A DNA stretch of 64,000 nt from Trueperaceae bacterium (GCA_020431825.1 JAGQHN010000009.1:1-64000), one strand, 5' to 3'. Positions 42,916 to 52,769 are shown, numbered from the stretch's first letter. Made by a program: numbers and translations. Notes: generated from the sequence alone by a model not told the origin.

Positions 42916-44076
42916 TTAATGTGACCAGTGGGCATCGGTCCATTTCTGATCGGATTTTGAACTTTCCACAGTTTTCTCGATAAAGTGAACGCCCCTGGCA
43001 CCATCATAAACAGTAGGAAAGTCACCCTCGAGCTCTCCAAGTTCTTTCCCTGCTTGCTTAGCGCGAATAGCTTCAGCAACCCCTAGGTAGACATTGGCAA
43101 AGGCTTCTAAAAAAGCTTCGGGGTGACCGGCTGGTATACGGCTGGCTTTTGCCGCCGCGGCGCAAAGATAATCATTGCCACGTTTAAGGACTCGAGTGGC
43201 TTCGCCAAGAGGACGGTAAATCAGATAGTTAGGGTCTTCCTGATACCAGGCAAGTGAGCCTTTGGTGCCAAAGACTCTTAAACGGATGTCATTTTCGTCA
43301 CCAATTTGAATTTGGGAAGCAATCAGCACACCTTTAGCGCCTGAGGCAAAGCGTAGCAGCAAGTTGCCATCATCGTCTAACAGGCGTCCGGGTACAAAGG
43401 TGCTGATGTCAGCGCAGAGTTCAGAAAGCTCGAGCCTGGTAACGGTCGCTACTAGATTCTCGGCATGGGAACCAATATCGCCAATGCATCCTGCTGCGCC
43501 ACTTCTGGCTGGGTCGGTGCGCCACTCGGCCTGCTTGGCGCCAGTTTCTTCTAGCTTGGTGGCTAGCCAGCCCTGGTTGTACTCAACAATGACTTTGCGA
43601 ATTTCACCCAGTTCACCACTTTGCACCATGTGCCGTGCCTGTTTGACCATGGGGTAACCTGTGTAGTTATAAGTGACGCCAAAAACTACGCCAGTCTTTT
43701 CCACAGTTTTAATCAGATCATTGGCCTGCTCACTGGTATGTACCAAGGGTTTATCGCTAACCACATTTATACCCGCTTCAGCAAAAGCCTTGGCAACGGG
43801 GTAGTGCACATGGTTAGGCGTAACAATAGAAACCATGTCAATGCGCTCACCCTCGGGTCTGGCCAGTTCTTTTTCCAGCATTTCCTGCCAGCTGCCATAG
43901 TTGCGGTCATCGGCTAAGCCCAGGTCTTGCCCTGACGCCTTAGCTTTTTCTGGGGTTGAAGATAGGGCTCCGGCGACAAACTCATACTGACTGTCGAGAG
44001 CCATGGCCTTGCGGTGAACATCGCCAATAAAGGCGTCTCGTCCACCACCGACCATGCCGTATTTTAGTTTTTTCAT
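42916..44076 (-). CDS. Gfo/Idh/MocA family oxidoreductase
   Basis: A 386-aa NAD(P)-dependent dehydrogenase. The N-terminal Rossmann motif is [15 protein letters not shown], followed by [17 protein letters not shown] and SDKPLVHT (family EKP-type motif with the catalytic Lys). The C-terminal domain has DIGSHAENL with a conserved His. [11 protein letters not shown] and the long [24 protein letters not shown] segment are typical of a subgroup that oxidises sugars or inositols. GAAAGGAAAACG precedes the ATG. Last gene of the left catabolic operon. Confidence 0.9.
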   Translation of the reverse strand: MKKLKYGMVGGGRDAFIGDVHRKAMALDSQYEFVAGALSSTPEKAKASGQDLGLADDRNYGSWQEMLEKELARPEGERIDMVSIVTPNHVHYPVAKAFAEAGINVVSDKPLVHTSEQANDLIKTVEKTGVVFGVTYNYTGYPMVKQARHMVQSGELGEIRKVIVEYNQGWLATKLEETGAKQAEWRTDPARSGAAGCIGDIGSHAENLVATVTRLELSELCADISTFVPGRLLDDDGNLLLRFASGAKGVLIASQIQIGDENDIRLRVFGTKGSLAWYQEDPNYLIYRPLGEATRVLKRGNDYLCAAAAKASRIPAGHPEAFLEAFANVYLGVAEAIRAKQAGKELGELEGDFPTVYDGARGVHFIEKTVESSKSDQKWTDAHWSH

Positions 44077-44086
44077 CGTTTTCCTT

Positions 44087-44596
44087 TCATATAAGCCAAT
44101 TAACGATTTGGTTTATGTTTTGCTCGAGCTCCTGACGGGTATCTATAGTCAGACAGGGGCTCGTAATTGGATAATCAAAATCAGCTTCAGCTTTAGCCCA
44201 GTAGGTTTCAAAGTCAGCCCAGGTTTTCAGGATGTGTGCAGGGCGGCGTGTTCGGGTCTCGAGCCTTTCTTGCCAGGTTTTTTGATCTGTGCAGGTGCAG
44301 TCAATTATTCCCAGATCAAAGTCAAGTTCCTGACTAAACTCGAGGGCGCGTTTGTAGCCGATTTCGCCTCTCAGTGGACTGTCCACAATCACATTAAATC
44401 CCTGCATAATCAGACTTTCTGCCTGTTCAAACATGATGTCATAAGCGGCTGGTCCATAGACTTCAAGGTACTTAAGGAGTACATCTGATGCATCATCTTT
44501 GTCCACTACGGGCCAGCCCAAACGCTTACCCAGCGCCCTTGCTGTTGCACTTTTGCCTATCCCCATAGGGCCGCGAAAGAGCAACAGCTTTTGCAC
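44087..44596 (-). CDS. P-loop kinase-like AAA protein (small-molecule kinase)
   Basis: A 169-aa P-loop protein: Walker [18 protein letters not shown] (about 7-23), then [31 protein letters not shown], and a lid-like RLETRTRRP. The size and layout resemble shikimate/gluconate-type kinases. The start is GTG (44596) with only a 3-bp gap from the preceding stop and no Shine-Dalgarno, so coupling is likely. In this operon it may phosphorylate a catabolic sugar intermediate (inference). Confidence 0.7.
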   Translation of the reverse strand: MQKLLLFRGPMGIGKSATARALGKRLGWPVVDKDDASDVLLKYLEVYGPAAYDIMFEQAESLIMQGFNVIVDSPLRGEIGYKRALEFSQELDFDLGIIDCTCTDQKTWQERLETRTRRPAHILKTWADFETYWAKAEADFDYPITSPCLTIDTRQELEQNINQIVNWLI

Positions 44597-44599
44597 TAT

Positions 44600-45598
44600 T
44601 TAGCTTTCAAACGCAGCATCAAACGCAACCGTTGAGGGTTTGAAATCAAGACGTTTGGTAAAAGCTGCTGATTCGGTAGCGCCGTGAACCCGGTCCATGC
44701 GGCTATCTTCCCACTCAATGCTTAGGGGGCCGTCATAGCCAATATCATTTAGTGCCACGATGATCTCTTCAAAATTGATATCGCCGCGACCCACACTGCG
44801 GAAATCCCAGAAACGGCGTGCGTCGCCAAAGTTGGTATGACCACCAAAGACGCCAGCTTCACCGTTGCCGTGACCCCACCAGACATCTTTCATATGGACA
44901 TGGTAAATGCGGTTAGCAAACTTGCGTATAAAGCCAACATAATCCACGCCCTGATAGCCCAGATGACTAGGGTCATAGTTAAAGCCAAAGCGTTTGTGGC
45001 CTTTAAGGGCAACCAGCGCGCGCTCAGCCGAGGCAATGTCAAAGGCGATTTCAGTTGGGTGAACTTCCAGAGCAAAGTTAATGTCATTCTCTTCAAAAAC
45101 TTCCAAAATGGGTTTCCAGCGGCGAGCGAAGTCTTTAAAGCCTTTATCCCAGTAATCCTGACTGGTAGGTGGGAAAGCGTAGATAGAGTGCCATATCGAT
45201 GAACCCGTAAAGCCATTAACGACCTTGACACCAAACTTGGCTGCGGCCCTAGCCGTATCTTTCATTTCTTCGGCGGCGCGGCTACGTACGCCAGCGGGCT
45301 TGCCGTCGCCCCAGACATGCTCGGGCACAATGGCCTTGTGGCGATCATCAATCAGATCACAAACGGCTTGACCTACCAGGTGGTTACTAATAGCGTGACA
45401 CTCGAGCCCATGCTTTTCTAAAAGCTTACGCTTATCTTTGACGTATTTATCATTCTTAAGCGCTTCTTGAACATTAAAGTGATCGCCCCAGCAGGCGAGC
45501 TCCAGGCCGTCATAGCCCATCTCTTTGGCTAAGGGTGCCAGTTCGCTTAAGGGCAAATCGGCCCACTGGCCGGTGAATAAGGTAACAGGTCTTGCCAT
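44600..45598 (-). CDS. Sugar phosphate isomerase/epimerase-like TIM barrel
   Basis: A 332-aa protein of the xylose-isomerase-like TIM-barrel family. Metal-ligand motifs are [36 protein letters not shown] and [12 protein letters not shown]. The combination with an adjacent Gfo/Idh/MocA dehydrogenase is typical of inositol or sugar-derivative catabolism. Shine-Dalgarno GGAGG is good. It differs clearly from the two psicose-epimerase-type proteins in this locus. Confidence 0.88.
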   Translation of the reverse strand: MARPVTLFTGQWADLPLSELAPLAKEMGYDGLELACWGDHFNVQEALKNDKYVKDKRKLLEKHGLECHAISNHLVGQAVCDLIDDRHKAIVPEHVWGDGKPAGVRSRAAEEMKDTARAAAKFGVKVVNGFTGSSIWHSIYAFPPTSQDYWDKGFKDFARRWKPILEVFEENDINFALEVHPTEIAFDIASAERALVALKGHKRFGFNYDPSHLGYQGVDYVGFIRKFANRIYHVHMKDVWWGHGNGEAGVFGGHTNFGDARRFWDFRSVGRGDINFEEIIVALNDIGYDGPLSIEWEDSRMDRVHGATESAAFTKRLDFKPSTVAFDAAFES

Positions 45599-45734
45599 GT
45601 CTATCCTCCAGATCTTGGTTTCGAGAGATTATTCTAACGCACTTTAGTCATGCTATCTAAATCTGAGGCTTACCTTGATTTTTACAGGAAGATAGTCCAG
45701 ATTTTTCCTGGCAAGATGCACGGACATACGTTAC

Positions 45735-45770
45735 AAATCCCCTCCGGCTCCCCTTTGCAAAAGGGGAGGA
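45735..45770. repeat. Palindromic intergenic repeat, copy A
   Basis: AAATCCCCTCCGGCTCCCCTTTGCAAAAGGGGAGG-type sequence: CTCCCCTTT and AAAGGGGAG pair perfectly. Same class as the elements at 58.5 and 60.7 kb. It lies in the 297-bp gap between the creatininase and isomerase genes, which otherwise shows no gene. Confidence 0.65.
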
Positions 45771-45895
45771 AATGCATCTTCTTTATGTCAAAGTCTTTTC
45801 AATCCTAGTTTTAAAGCCAGGATTAGAAAAGATAAAATGTGCATCAAACCTGCCGTTCAAATACTTGGTACTAGCTTCTCGGAACTAACTCCCTC

Positions 45896-46822
45896 TTAGA
45901 CTCTATTGATAAATTCACGTGTGTGAACATTGACTTTAATGTTCATAAGCTCGAGCACACCTCTGGCGGTGTGTTCTGAGAGTCGCTTGAAAGCTTCTTC
46001 ACCTTTTTCTTTGCTTGCCCTTAAAGGATTACCAATCACGCCACTTTCTATAAATTCGTGGTGATCCATGGGGAAATTAAAATAGGTATAGCCTTCAAAC
46101 TCAACATCTGGCATGCCGTCTTTCTTGCCAAAAGACTGCGGTAAAGACTCAGGGATGTGGGCTTTGGTAAAAGAAGCCCGCTCCATGCGCACCAGGTCGC
46201 TGTTCCAGGCCATGTCCTGTGAGGTCTCGAGTTCACTGGCGTGCCAGCCTGGGGTTTCCTCGGGGGGGTTTTCCATGAGTCCTTTTAAGATGCCAGTGTA
46301 GCGCTCCATATAGGGTTTAACAAAGCCTATGAGCGCCCCAGTTTCGTAGCGCAACTGCCGCAAGACGGGGTCAACCACCTTGATGTTAGAGCCGTGACCA
46401 TTGATAAAAATGATGCGGTTAAAACCGTGGTGTATCAGACTGCGCGCGGTGTCATACATGATGGCGAGTAAGGTCTGACTGCGCATAGTGATGGTGCCAC
46501 GCCCTAAGCCAGGTTCGTGCATGTGCTGTGGGCTATAGCCCATCCAGATAGGGGGCGAGTGTAAGACGGCGATGTGTTCAGCGACACGCCTCGAGACCTC
46601 TACTGCGGTAATGGTGTCAGTATAAAGCGGCAGGTGGGGGCCATGTTGCTCGAGGCTGGCCATGGGCACCAGAATGGTATCTTTAACCTTTAAATAATTG
46701 CCGATATCCGTTAGGGTCAGATTGCCCAAATCCCAGGAGATAAACTGACTGCGAAAGTCTTCGTCTCCTTCGGTCAGGTGGGGCACCTTGACTTTAAGTT
46801 GCTCACTACTGCTAGAAATCAT
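45896..46822 (-). CDS. Creatininase family protein
   Basis: A 308-aa member of the creatininase/FAPy-deformylase family of metal amidohydrolases. Family motifs: ILVPMASLEQHGPHLPLYTDT with Glu and His ligands, PPIWMGYSPQHM, HGFNRIIFINGHGSN and GWHASELETS. Members open cyclic amides or act as deformylases; in the sugar context the substrate is unknown. AAGGAG 7 nt before the ATG. It lies in the left catabolic operon after the UPF0261 gene. Confidence 0.9.
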   Translation of the reverse strand: MISSSSEQLKVKVPHLTEGDEDFRSQFISWDLGNLTLTDIGNYLKVKDTILVPMASLEQHGPHLPLYTDTITAVEVSRRVAEHIAVLHSPPIWMGYSPQHMHEPGLGRGTITMRSQTLLAIMYDTARSLIHHGFNRIIFINGHGSNIKVVDPVLRQLRYETGALIGFVKPYMERYTGILKGLMENPPEETPGWHASELETSQDMAWNSDLVRMERASFTKAHIPESLPQSFGKKDGMPDVEFEGYTYFNFPMDHHEFIESGVIGNPLRASKEKGEEAFKRLSEHTARGVLELMNIKVNVHTREFINRV

Positions 46823-46896
46823 GCATGCTCCTTTATGTTTTGCACTTATTATTTCCCCTTTTTCAAAGAGCCTGTCCCAAATTTGGTTTGGAAGGG

Positions 46897-48126
46897 CTAG
46901 GGAGATTTTTTCATTAGGTCAATAAAGATATTCGCTACCTTTTCTCCGAAGGAAGGGTCATTGACATGGTGTTTAAAAGTTTCTACTGGGATGTCTGAGC
47001 TAAGCTCTTGTTGCAGAGTTTTGCGAAAATCAGCATCTGCTTCAGGGTTCCAGAAGACACCGTCTGGCACATTCGGGATAGATAAACCTTCGCTGGGAAG
47101 GACAATGGAAACAGGTCCTTTGGCACTGTTTAGTTTGCGGGCAAAGATATGCCCTAGCTCTATCATCTCCTCATGGGTGGCGCGTACCAGAATATACTCA
47201 GGATTATGGTCATAGACCGGACGTCCGTAGAGCTCTTTAGGTACGGTTCCCGTATTCCAGACGCTAAAATCAATGCAGCCAGGCACAATGACCTGAGGTA
47301 GACCAAGCTCCCCTGCAACCTCGAGCCGTTTGGGGCCACCGTCATGAATGCCACCGACAAGCGGGTCATAAACTTCATTGGTTGTGAAGTCGATAATGCC
47401 GACAAACTGCCCTAATCGGGCAAGTTCCTCCATCGCTGGGCCGCCTACGCCATTAGAGTGAAAGATAACAGCTTCATAACCTGCATCTTTTAAGCGCTCC
47501 TTGGCTGCCATGACTGCTTTGGTGGTATTGCCAAGCATGGTCATGGCAACGTATTTTTCGTCATTGGCGGGTTTGGCTAGTGGGTGACCATGCTCGAGCA
47601 TGCCTTTAAGCGCTGCCGCAACGTTGTCAAAAATAGTACGGGCAATCGGGTTTAGGCCCAAAATGTCCACCACCGAGTGAACCACCATCATGTCTTTGGT
47701 GCCAACCAGCGGGTCAAAAAAGTGATGCCCTGAGGCAATCGGGGAAACCAGCACCTTAGGAACACCGAGGGGTAAGCCCATCATGGCGGCGGCTCCCATT
47801 ACCGCGCCTTCAGCCCCGCCCATGCTGACGGCAGCATCGAGTTTGCCTTTGGCAAAGAGGTCTTGCACCTGTTTTTGCAGGGCGTCGCGCATGCCTGCAA
47901 CCGCTCGTCCACGACTACCAGCATTTCTTAGGGTCTCAATGCTAGTGCCGCCAAAGCTAGCAACCTCAGCCCGACTGATATCGGGCACAATGCCCAGAGG
48001 TTCTCCTAAAATCCCTGAATCAATGACTGTCGTCTCTAGACCAAGTTTTTGTAACTGGTCACGTAAATAAGCGATTTCTGGCCCTTTGGTATCAAGGGTG
48101 CCGATGAGGATAACGGTCTTTGCCAT
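46897..48126 (-). CDS. UPF0261 (Tm-1-like ATP-binding domain) protein, copy 1
   Basis: A 409-aa protein of the UPF0261 family, the domain that forms the N-terminal, ATP-binding half of the tomato Tm-1 resistance protein. Signatures: the opening VILIGTLDTKGPEIAYL, AAVSMGGAEGAVMGAAAM, VVHSVVDILGLNPI, VIFHSNGVGGPAMEEL and GCIDFSVWNTG. Bacterial function is not established. It follows an epimerase gene exactly as copy 2 does on the right arm. The two copies share the GTLDTKG start and the SVVDI, FHxxGxGGxAME and DF/NFW blocks but are otherwise well diverged. Confidence 0.88.
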   Translation of the reverse strand: MAKTVILIGTLDTKGPEIAYLRDQLQKLGLETTVIDSGILGEPLGIVPDISRAEVASFGGTSIETLRNAGSRGRAVAGMRDALQKQVQDLFAKGKLDAAVSMGGAEGAVMGAAAMMGLPLGVPKVLVSPIASGHHFFDPLVGTKDMMVVHSVVDILGLNPIARTIFDNVAAALKGMLEHGHPLAKPANDEKYVAMTMLGNTTKAVMAAKERLKDAGYEAVIFHSNGVGGPAMEELARLGQFVGIIDFTTNEVYDPLVGGIHDGGPKRLEVAGELGLPQVIVPGCIDFSVWNTGTVPKELYGRPVYDHNPEYILVRATHEEMIELGHIFARKLNSAKGPVSIVLPSEGLSIPNVPDGVFWNPEADADFRKTLQQELSSDIPVETFKHHVNDPSFGEKVANIFIDLMKKSP

Positions 48127-48146
48127 AGGGTTCTTTCAGAATAGGG

Positions 48147-48210
48147 ATTAGTGGATAGTGGTCAGAAAGGGGTTACTCTCTACTGACCACCGATCACTAT
48201 CACCTTATTT
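48147..48210. repeat. Intergenic inverted repeat (GTGGTCAG...CTGACCAC)
   Basis: Between UPF0261 copy 1 and the epimerase gene: AGTGGTCAG ... CTGACCACC arms with further GATAGTG/CACTATC pairing. The same GTGGTCAG/CTGACCAC arms occur in the hairpin at 32783-32812. Confidence 0.45.
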
Positions 48211-48214
48211 ACTG

Positions 48215-49102
48215 TCACCTTATTAGAGGTAGTAAGGTCTGGGCGGTGGTTTCTACCAGCCAGCTATAGAACTCTTCAGAAAGCACGCCAGAGCCGTGAT
48301 CTTCGATAAATTTGAGCTGTTCAGCAGTGAGTTCTTTTTCGGCATTGGCGGTAGCATTTTTGTAAGGATTGGCGGGTGTGCGGTCTAAAGGGGCGACAAA
48401 TTCAACGGTTAAAGCACCGTCATAGCCAATTTCTTTGAGCATGCCAACAATGTCACGCCAGTTGAGTTGGCCCTGACCACAGGCCATGCGGTTATTGTCG
48501 GCAACATGAAAGTCATAAAGACGGCTGCCGGTATTTTGCAGTGCCTGTCTAAAATCAGCCTCTTCAATGTTCATGTGAAAGGCGTCAAGGCAAACGCCGC
48601 AGTCGGGGCCCACAGCTTGGGCAAGAGCCAGTGCCTGATCGTGACGGTTTAAGAAGTTAGTTTCAAAACGGTTGAGCGGCTCGAGCGCAATTCTTACCCC
48701 TTCTTTTTGGGCATGGTCATAGACTTCTTTTAAACCTTCAACGGCCCAGTTCCACTCGGTTTTTTCATCGGCCTGAGCATTGACCTTACCTACTTCCGAA
48801 GGCACGATGCTCATGATTTCGCCCTCGAGTTCTTTAACCATCGTTATAGAGTCCTTGAGATACTGAACGGTATTGGCCCGTCCAGCCTCATCAGCCTGAA
48901 TCAGGTCAAGTCCGGCAAACATAAGGCTAATCGAGCCCCAGCAGCGCAGCCCATTATCTTTTAGCAGTTGGCGCACTTCCTTGGTGTCGTATTTATGGGG
49001 CTCGCCGCCAATCTCGATACTTTTGTAGCCATATTTGGCTAGCCTTCGAATGGTGACCTCGATGGGTTCTGCTCTCATCCAGTTGTGCATTGATAGATGC
49101 AT
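48215..49102 (-). CDS. D-tagatose/D-psicose 3-epimerase-like TIM barrel, copy 1
   Basis: A 295-aa sugar epimerase-like protein; start ATG at 49102 with GGAGG 7 nt upstream (a longer frame to 49138 lacks this). The motifs IALEPLNRFETNFLNR (Glu ligand), VCLDAFHMNIEE (Asp), YDFHVADNNR (His) and LTVEFV (Glu) are those of the manganese site in the psicose/tagatose 3-epimerase group. It would invert a keto-sugar at C3 or isomerise a related sugar. Placed directly before UPF0261 copy 1. Confidence 0.88.
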   Translation of the reverse strand: MHLSMHNWMRAEPIEVTIRRLAKYGYKSIEIGGEPHKYDTKEVRQLLKDNGLRCWGSISLMFAGLDLIQADEAGRANTVQYLKDSITMVKELEGEIMSIVPSEVGKVNAQADEKTEWNWAVEGLKEVYDHAQKEGVRIALEPLNRFETNFLNRHDQALALAQAVGPDCGVCLDAFHMNIEEADFRQALQNTGSRLYDFHVADNNRMACGQGQLNWRDIVGMLKEIGYDGALTVEFVAPLDRTPANPYKNATANAEKELTAEQLKFIEDHGSGVLSEEFYSWLVETTAQTLLPLIR

Positions 49103-49146
49103 GAATAAACCTCCTATGGTTTGCTTTGCAGCAGGCAAGCCTGCGG

Positions 49147-50241
49147 TTAGCCAAGATGATCTGCCAGCAGCTCATACAGCCCTTTAAGCTCGAGCCCATA
49201 GTCTGCGGCGTAGCGGTTTAACTGGCTCAGATCTGCTGAGTCCTCACAGTAGATGACTTCGGCACCTTGCTTTTGGGCATCCTCGAGCCTTGCTCTTGTG
49301 AGTTTTTCTGCCAGTTCAGGGTTACTAAACCAGGTGCTGCCGCTGCCCGTTGGATGGGTTCGTTCTTTACGCCAGAAAAGCTCGACTTGATTACCCGGTA
49401 AAATGGCCCCCAGTAAGTGGCGAGGGCTGTCAAAATCTTTAACTCTAAGCGCCTGACTTGGGTCAATATAGGCGTATGGGCGAGTATCAGCTGAAGGTTT
49501 AAAGCTTAATTTGCCGTTTTTATAGGCCTGAGTCAGCAGCGCTAGCAGGCTCGTTACCTTGACTTCTTCTGGAAAACTTAGTCCAAGCCGTTCAGCATAG
49601 ACATGCCTGCAGGTATAAAGGTCGGTCTGGCTCAGAACAATAAGCTCCTTAGCCTTAACAGCCTCGAGCTCAGTCATGAGCTGTTTCGCCTGTTTTTTGG
49701 CTTGCTCCATGAACCCCAGTGATAGGGCCAGGAAACCGCTACTTTTGCCCCTCGTAATTTCAGCAGGGCTGAGGGTTAAGGCTTTTATCAGGGTGTTTAC
49801 TGCGTTTACGCTTTCGGGCCAGAGGTACTGCATTTCATCGCTGATAAAGAGCGCATAGTCATTTTGTTCCAGAGCTGACTTAAACTCGGCGTCACCAAAA
49901 AATGAAGGGGTTTGCTCGAGTCGTTCTTTGAGCCGTGCAACGGTTTCAGGCATTTTTCCCTGGCTTAAAAGCTCACTTTTTACAGCGCTCACCGCTTCAG
50001 AAAAAGGCTGATCTGTGGCGCAGTGTGATCGGGCAACCCCGGCATCTGTTTCGCTGAACACCGTACGCAAACTGTCTTCATTCCAGCTAAGTAAGCCTTT
50101 ATGTTCTGAATAAATGGTCAGAGCAATGCCGTGTGGCGTGAGCGCCTCATTAAAACTAACGTGGCTTAGAGGGTCAGCGTGGCGGCACATCAGGCAGTAG
50201 CGACACTTTTCAAGGGTCTCGAGTGCTTCCTGGTAGGTCAT
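49147..50241 (-). CDS. Degenerate CCG-type (Fe-S)-binding partner of the GlcD-like flavoprotein
   Basis: A 364-aa protein (ATG at 50241, GAGG 8 nt upstream). Residues 13-19 read CRYCLMC, a partial iron-sulfur motif. The C-terminal part follows the layout of HdrD/GlcF CCG domains: AYIDPSQALR where the family has HDPC.LGR, FDSPRHLL, ILPGNQVELFWRKERTHPTGSGSTWFSN where the family has CCG-x-GG, and LEDAQKQGAEVIYCEDSADL where it has CP.C. So the domain is clear but most cluster-ligating Cys are gone. Adjacent to the FAD oxidase as in glycolate or lactate oxidases, it may be a structural or altered-cofactor subunit. Confidence 0.7.
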   Translation of the reverse strand: MTYQEALETLEKCRYCLMCRHADPLSHVSFNEALTPHGIALTIYSEHKGLLSWNEDSLRTVFSETDAGVARSHCATDQPFSEAVSAVKSELLSQGKMPETVARLKERLEQTPSFFGDAEFKSALEQNDYALFISDEMQYLWPESVNAVNTLIKALTLSPAEITRGKSSGFLALSLGFMEQAKKQAKQLMTELEAVKAKELIVLSQTDLYTCRHVYAERLGLSFPEEVKVTSLLALLTQAYKNGKLSFKPSADTRPYAYIDPSQALRVKDFDSPRHLLGAILPGNQVELFWRKERTHPTGSGSTWFSNPELAEKLTRARLEDAQKQGAEVIYCEDSADLSQLNRYAADYGLELKGLYELLADHLG

Positions 50242-50317
50242 GAAGATACCCTCGAGTAAAAAAGGACAGAAAGGGATAAAGCTGTGCCCACTTTCCAATT
50301 GGTCTTCACTTTGGTCT

Positions 50318-51760
50318 TCACTTCACCCCTCCAAAACCAACTTTGCCGGGATTCATGATGCCGTTAGGGTCTAGGGCATTTTTAAGGCGCTCTAGCATAG
50401 GCCAGGCGTCACCATACTGACGGCGCATAAAGCGCGAGAGTTTTAAGCCAACGCCGTGATGCTCGTTGACCATGCCGCCATTTTCAAGCGCTGCGGTCAC
50501 GGCTGTATTCCAGATACGGTTATGCAGTTTGAGGGCTTCATGCGCATCTTCAGGAGGATTTTTTATGATAAAGCGGCTATAGACCATGGTGCCCCAGTGA
50601 AACCAGTGGGAAAAATGACCGATGTAGTCGACATCCCAGTCTTTATAGCTGCTCTCCACCGCTTCTTTTTGGGCGTAATAGAGCTTTTCAATATTGCTAA
50701 AAGTGGTCACCGATTCGGTGGTGCCATACATCCAGGGGAAGTGTAAACCCTTTGGTGGATAGTAAAAGTCATAGCGGTGCTGCCACCAGGCTTCACCAGG
50801 CTCACGGCCTAAATCCTGAGCACCTAAGTTTGCACAAATACTCAAGGCCTTTTGCTCTTGTAGCGCAGCTATGTCGGGGTCACCATCAAAACCAATCACC
50901 ATGTAAGCGCCATCAAACGCATAGCCCAGTACTTTTTTGACCTGAGAAAGCGTTGATTTCTGGTCATAGAGTCTTATGACGGTAGGCTCGAGCCGCTTAG
51001 TCACTATCAGTCTGCCTGCCTCGAGGGCTTTTGCCAGATCATCAAAAAGCAGGGCTCTAAACAGCCGAACCTCAGGCAGATAATCAAGTTGCATGGTGGC
51101 CTCAGTAATGACCCCCAGGGTGCCCTCTGAACCCAAAAATAGTCGGTAGAAATCGGGTCCTCCAGCGTGGTTCGGTACTTTGGGTGTACGAATGATTTCG
51201 CCATTCGGCAGTACCACCTGCATACTTAAAACCAGATCTTCAGCTTTGCCGTATTTGGTGCTAATGGTACCTGAACCTCTTGGAGCCAGGTAGCCCCCCA
51301 GGGTCGCGCAATTGGCCGAAGCCGGATAGTGCGGTAAGGTCAGATTTTTTTCGTTAACGGCCCACTCGAGCTGCGTACCATTTATGCCTGCCTGAGCGGT
51401 GACTGTGAGCGAGCGTTCATCAATCTCGAGTACTTTATTAAGCCGCTTGACATCGAGCATAATGCCACCAAAAATCGGTACGGCACCCCCCTGTGAACCA
51501 GAGCCGCCGCCCCAGGGAATCACCGGGATTTTATAGCTGTTGGCAATTTTAAGAATCTCGGCAATTTCTTCACTGGTCCCCGGACGCACGATATAGTCAG
51601 GGGGTCTGAGTTGTTCACCCCGGTCAAGCCACATTTGCGGTAACCAGAACCAGTCGGTTGAGTAGACCAGTTTTTCGCTCTCGCTGTTACTGATATAAGC
51701 TGCGCCAACGATTTCCTCGAGTTCGCTATAGATCATGTCTGGTACTAGGCCAGTGCGCAT
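50318..51760 (-). CDS. FAD-linked oxidase, GlcD-like
   Basis: A 480-aa flavoprotein of the FAD-binding type 4 (glycolate/lactate oxidase) family. The FAD-binding domain shows VRPGTSEEIAEILKIAN, IPVIPWGGGSGSQGGAVP and the PAS-ANCATLGGYLAPRGSGT loop; the C-terminal domain ends HHGVGLKLSRFM...LKNALDPNGIMNPGK. It oxidises a 2-hydroxyacid or alcohol to a keto compound and hands electrons to a partner, likely the neighbouring Fe-S-type protein. GAGGA before the ATG. Second gene of the left operon. Confidence 0.92.
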   Translation of the reverse strand: MRTGLVPDMIYSELEEIVGAAYISNSESEKLVYSTDWFWLPQMWLDRGEQLRPPDYIVRPGTSEEIAEILKIANSYKIPVIPWGGGSGSQGGAVPIFGGIMLDVKRLNKVLEIDERSLTVTAQAGINGTQLEWAVNEKNLTLPHYPASANCATLGGYLAPRGSGTISTKYGKAEDLVLSMQVVLPNGEIIRTPKVPNHAGGPDFYRLFLGSEGTLGVITEATMQLDYLPEVRLFRALLFDDLAKALEAGRLIVTKRLEPTVIRLYDQKSTLSQVKKVLGYAFDGAYMVIGFDGDPDIAALQEQKALSICANLGAQDLGREPGEAWWQHRYDFYYPPKGLHFPWMYGTTESVTTFSNIEKLYYAQKEAVESSYKDWDVDYIGHFSHWFHWGTMVYSRFIIKNPPEDAHEALKLHNRIWNTAVTAALENGGMVNEHHGVGLKLSRFMRRQYGDAWPMLERLKNALDPNGIMNPGKVGFGGVK

Positions 51761-51812
51761 GAGTGCTTCCTCAGTTTCACTAATCTATCTTCGGGCATCC
51801 AAAACTCCTCAC

Positions 51813-52505
51813 CTAGCGGTAACTGATTCGTTTCAAAAGACTATTGGTCAGAGCGGCAATATGCGTTTCCATCGCTTGTCTGGCTTTATTACCATCTCTG
51901 GCTTTTATGGCGTTAAAAATGTCACGGTGCTCTTGTGTGCAGGCCACAAGCCGTTCTGGATTGGTATGTGTATCGATATTGGCGACCTGATGAACCCGGT
52001 TTTTTAGTTGCACCACGGTTTGGCCCAGAAGTTTATTGGGGCAGGCTTCTTTAATAATTTCATGAAAGCGGACATCGACTTTGGCCCAGGCCGCAAGATC
52101 ATGATTTTTTGCTGCTTCTTCAAGCTTAAGGATGATGGCTTCCAGTTGTTCAATCTGCGTTTTGCTAATGCTTTCCGCTGCCAGTCTTACCAGTTCAGGC
52201 TCGAGCAGTGAGCGTATATGCACGACATCTAAAACATCCTGAATAGAGCGGCTGGCTACCGTTACGGTTTGGCCAGGAGCCGTTTCAACCAAACCTTCTT
52301 GCACCAGTTGTTGCAGCGCTTCTCTGACAGGGGTACGGCTGATGCCCAGAAGTTTGGAAAGGCGGGTTTCAGAAAGAGGTTCTCCTGGTTTTAACTCGGC
52401 ATGGCGGATGGCATCTTTGATACGGTCATAGGCTTCTTCGCGCCGCGTCCGATTAGATCCACGTTTTTTGTGCTGTTTACTCAGATAAATTTCCAGATTA
52501 TCCAT
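51813..52505 (-). CDS. GntR-family transcriptional regulator with FCD domain
   Basis: A 230-aa repressor. After a basic N-terminal tail the winged helix-turn-helix shows KDAIRHAELKPGEPLSETRLSKLLGISRTPVREALQQLVQEGLV; the FCD ligand domain has VDVRFHEIIKEA and EHRDIFNAIKARDGNKARQAMETHI, with the metal-binding Asp and His of the family. Ligands are typically organic or sugar acids. It is first on the left arm, facing the ABC importer, and three TTGTATACAA-like palindromes lie in the shared control region, fitting autoregulation and repression of both arms. Confidence 0.93.
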   Translation of the reverse strand: MDNLEIYLSKQHKKRGSNRTRREEAYDRIKDAIRHAELKPGEPLSETRLSKLLGISRTPVREALQQLVQEGLVETAPGQTVTVASRSIQDVLDVVHIRSLLEPELVRLAAESISKTQIEQLEAIILKLEEAAKNHDLAAWAKVDVRFHEIIKEACPNKLLGQTVVQLKNRVHQVANIDTHTNPERLVACTQEHRDIFNAIKARDGNKARQAMETHIAALTNSLLKRISYR

Positions 52506-52580
52506 TAAGACACCCTCTTAAAACCTCAGCATTCGAGATGAGTGCATACTCGAGGCTCGAAAACTTGGCCTGAAGACAAG

Positions 52581-52611
52581 TTGTATACAGATTCAATTAA
52601 TTTGTATACAA
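52581..52611. promoter_or_regulatory. Paired GntR-type operators at the regulator promoter
   Basis: Two copies of TTGTATACA(A/G) at 52581-52590 and 52602-52611, centres 21 bp (two helical turns) apart. The second is a perfect 10-bp palindrome and abuts the -10 box of the minus-strand promoter. Confidence 0.7.
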
Positions 52612-52640
52612 GATTAAGACAGCGGCTTCCCATCTGTCAA
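52611..52640 (-). promoter_or_regulatory. Minus-strand promoter of the regulator/left operon
   Basis: On the minus strand TTGACA (52640-52635), 18-bp spacer, TAATCT (52616-52611), followed at once by the paired operators. A bound repressor would cover the start site. Confidence 0.6.
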
Positions 52641-52725
52641 GCCAGAAAAGTATTGCCCTTTGATTAAAGACTTAGCGCAGAAATGCTTACTCCTAGTAAC
52701 TTGTGGGAAGCCGATCTTTAAAAAG

Positions 52726-52754
52726 TTGACACCTTATGCTGGCATTTGTATAAT
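52726..52754 (+). promoter_or_regulatory. Consensus sigma-70-type promoter of the ABC importer operon
   Basis: Perfect TTGACA (52726-52731), exactly 17 bp, perfect TATAAT (52749-52754). Transcription should begin about 52761, giving a leader of roughly 155 nt before the ATG at 52917. Confidence 0.9.
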
Positions 52755-52769
52755 CCAGGCACAGTATTA

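Noticed and set aside
48147-48210. Possible CRISPR-like repeat from the GTGGTCAG/CTGACCAC arms
   Set aside because: Only one inverted unit per site, no regular direct repeats or spacers, and no cas genes.
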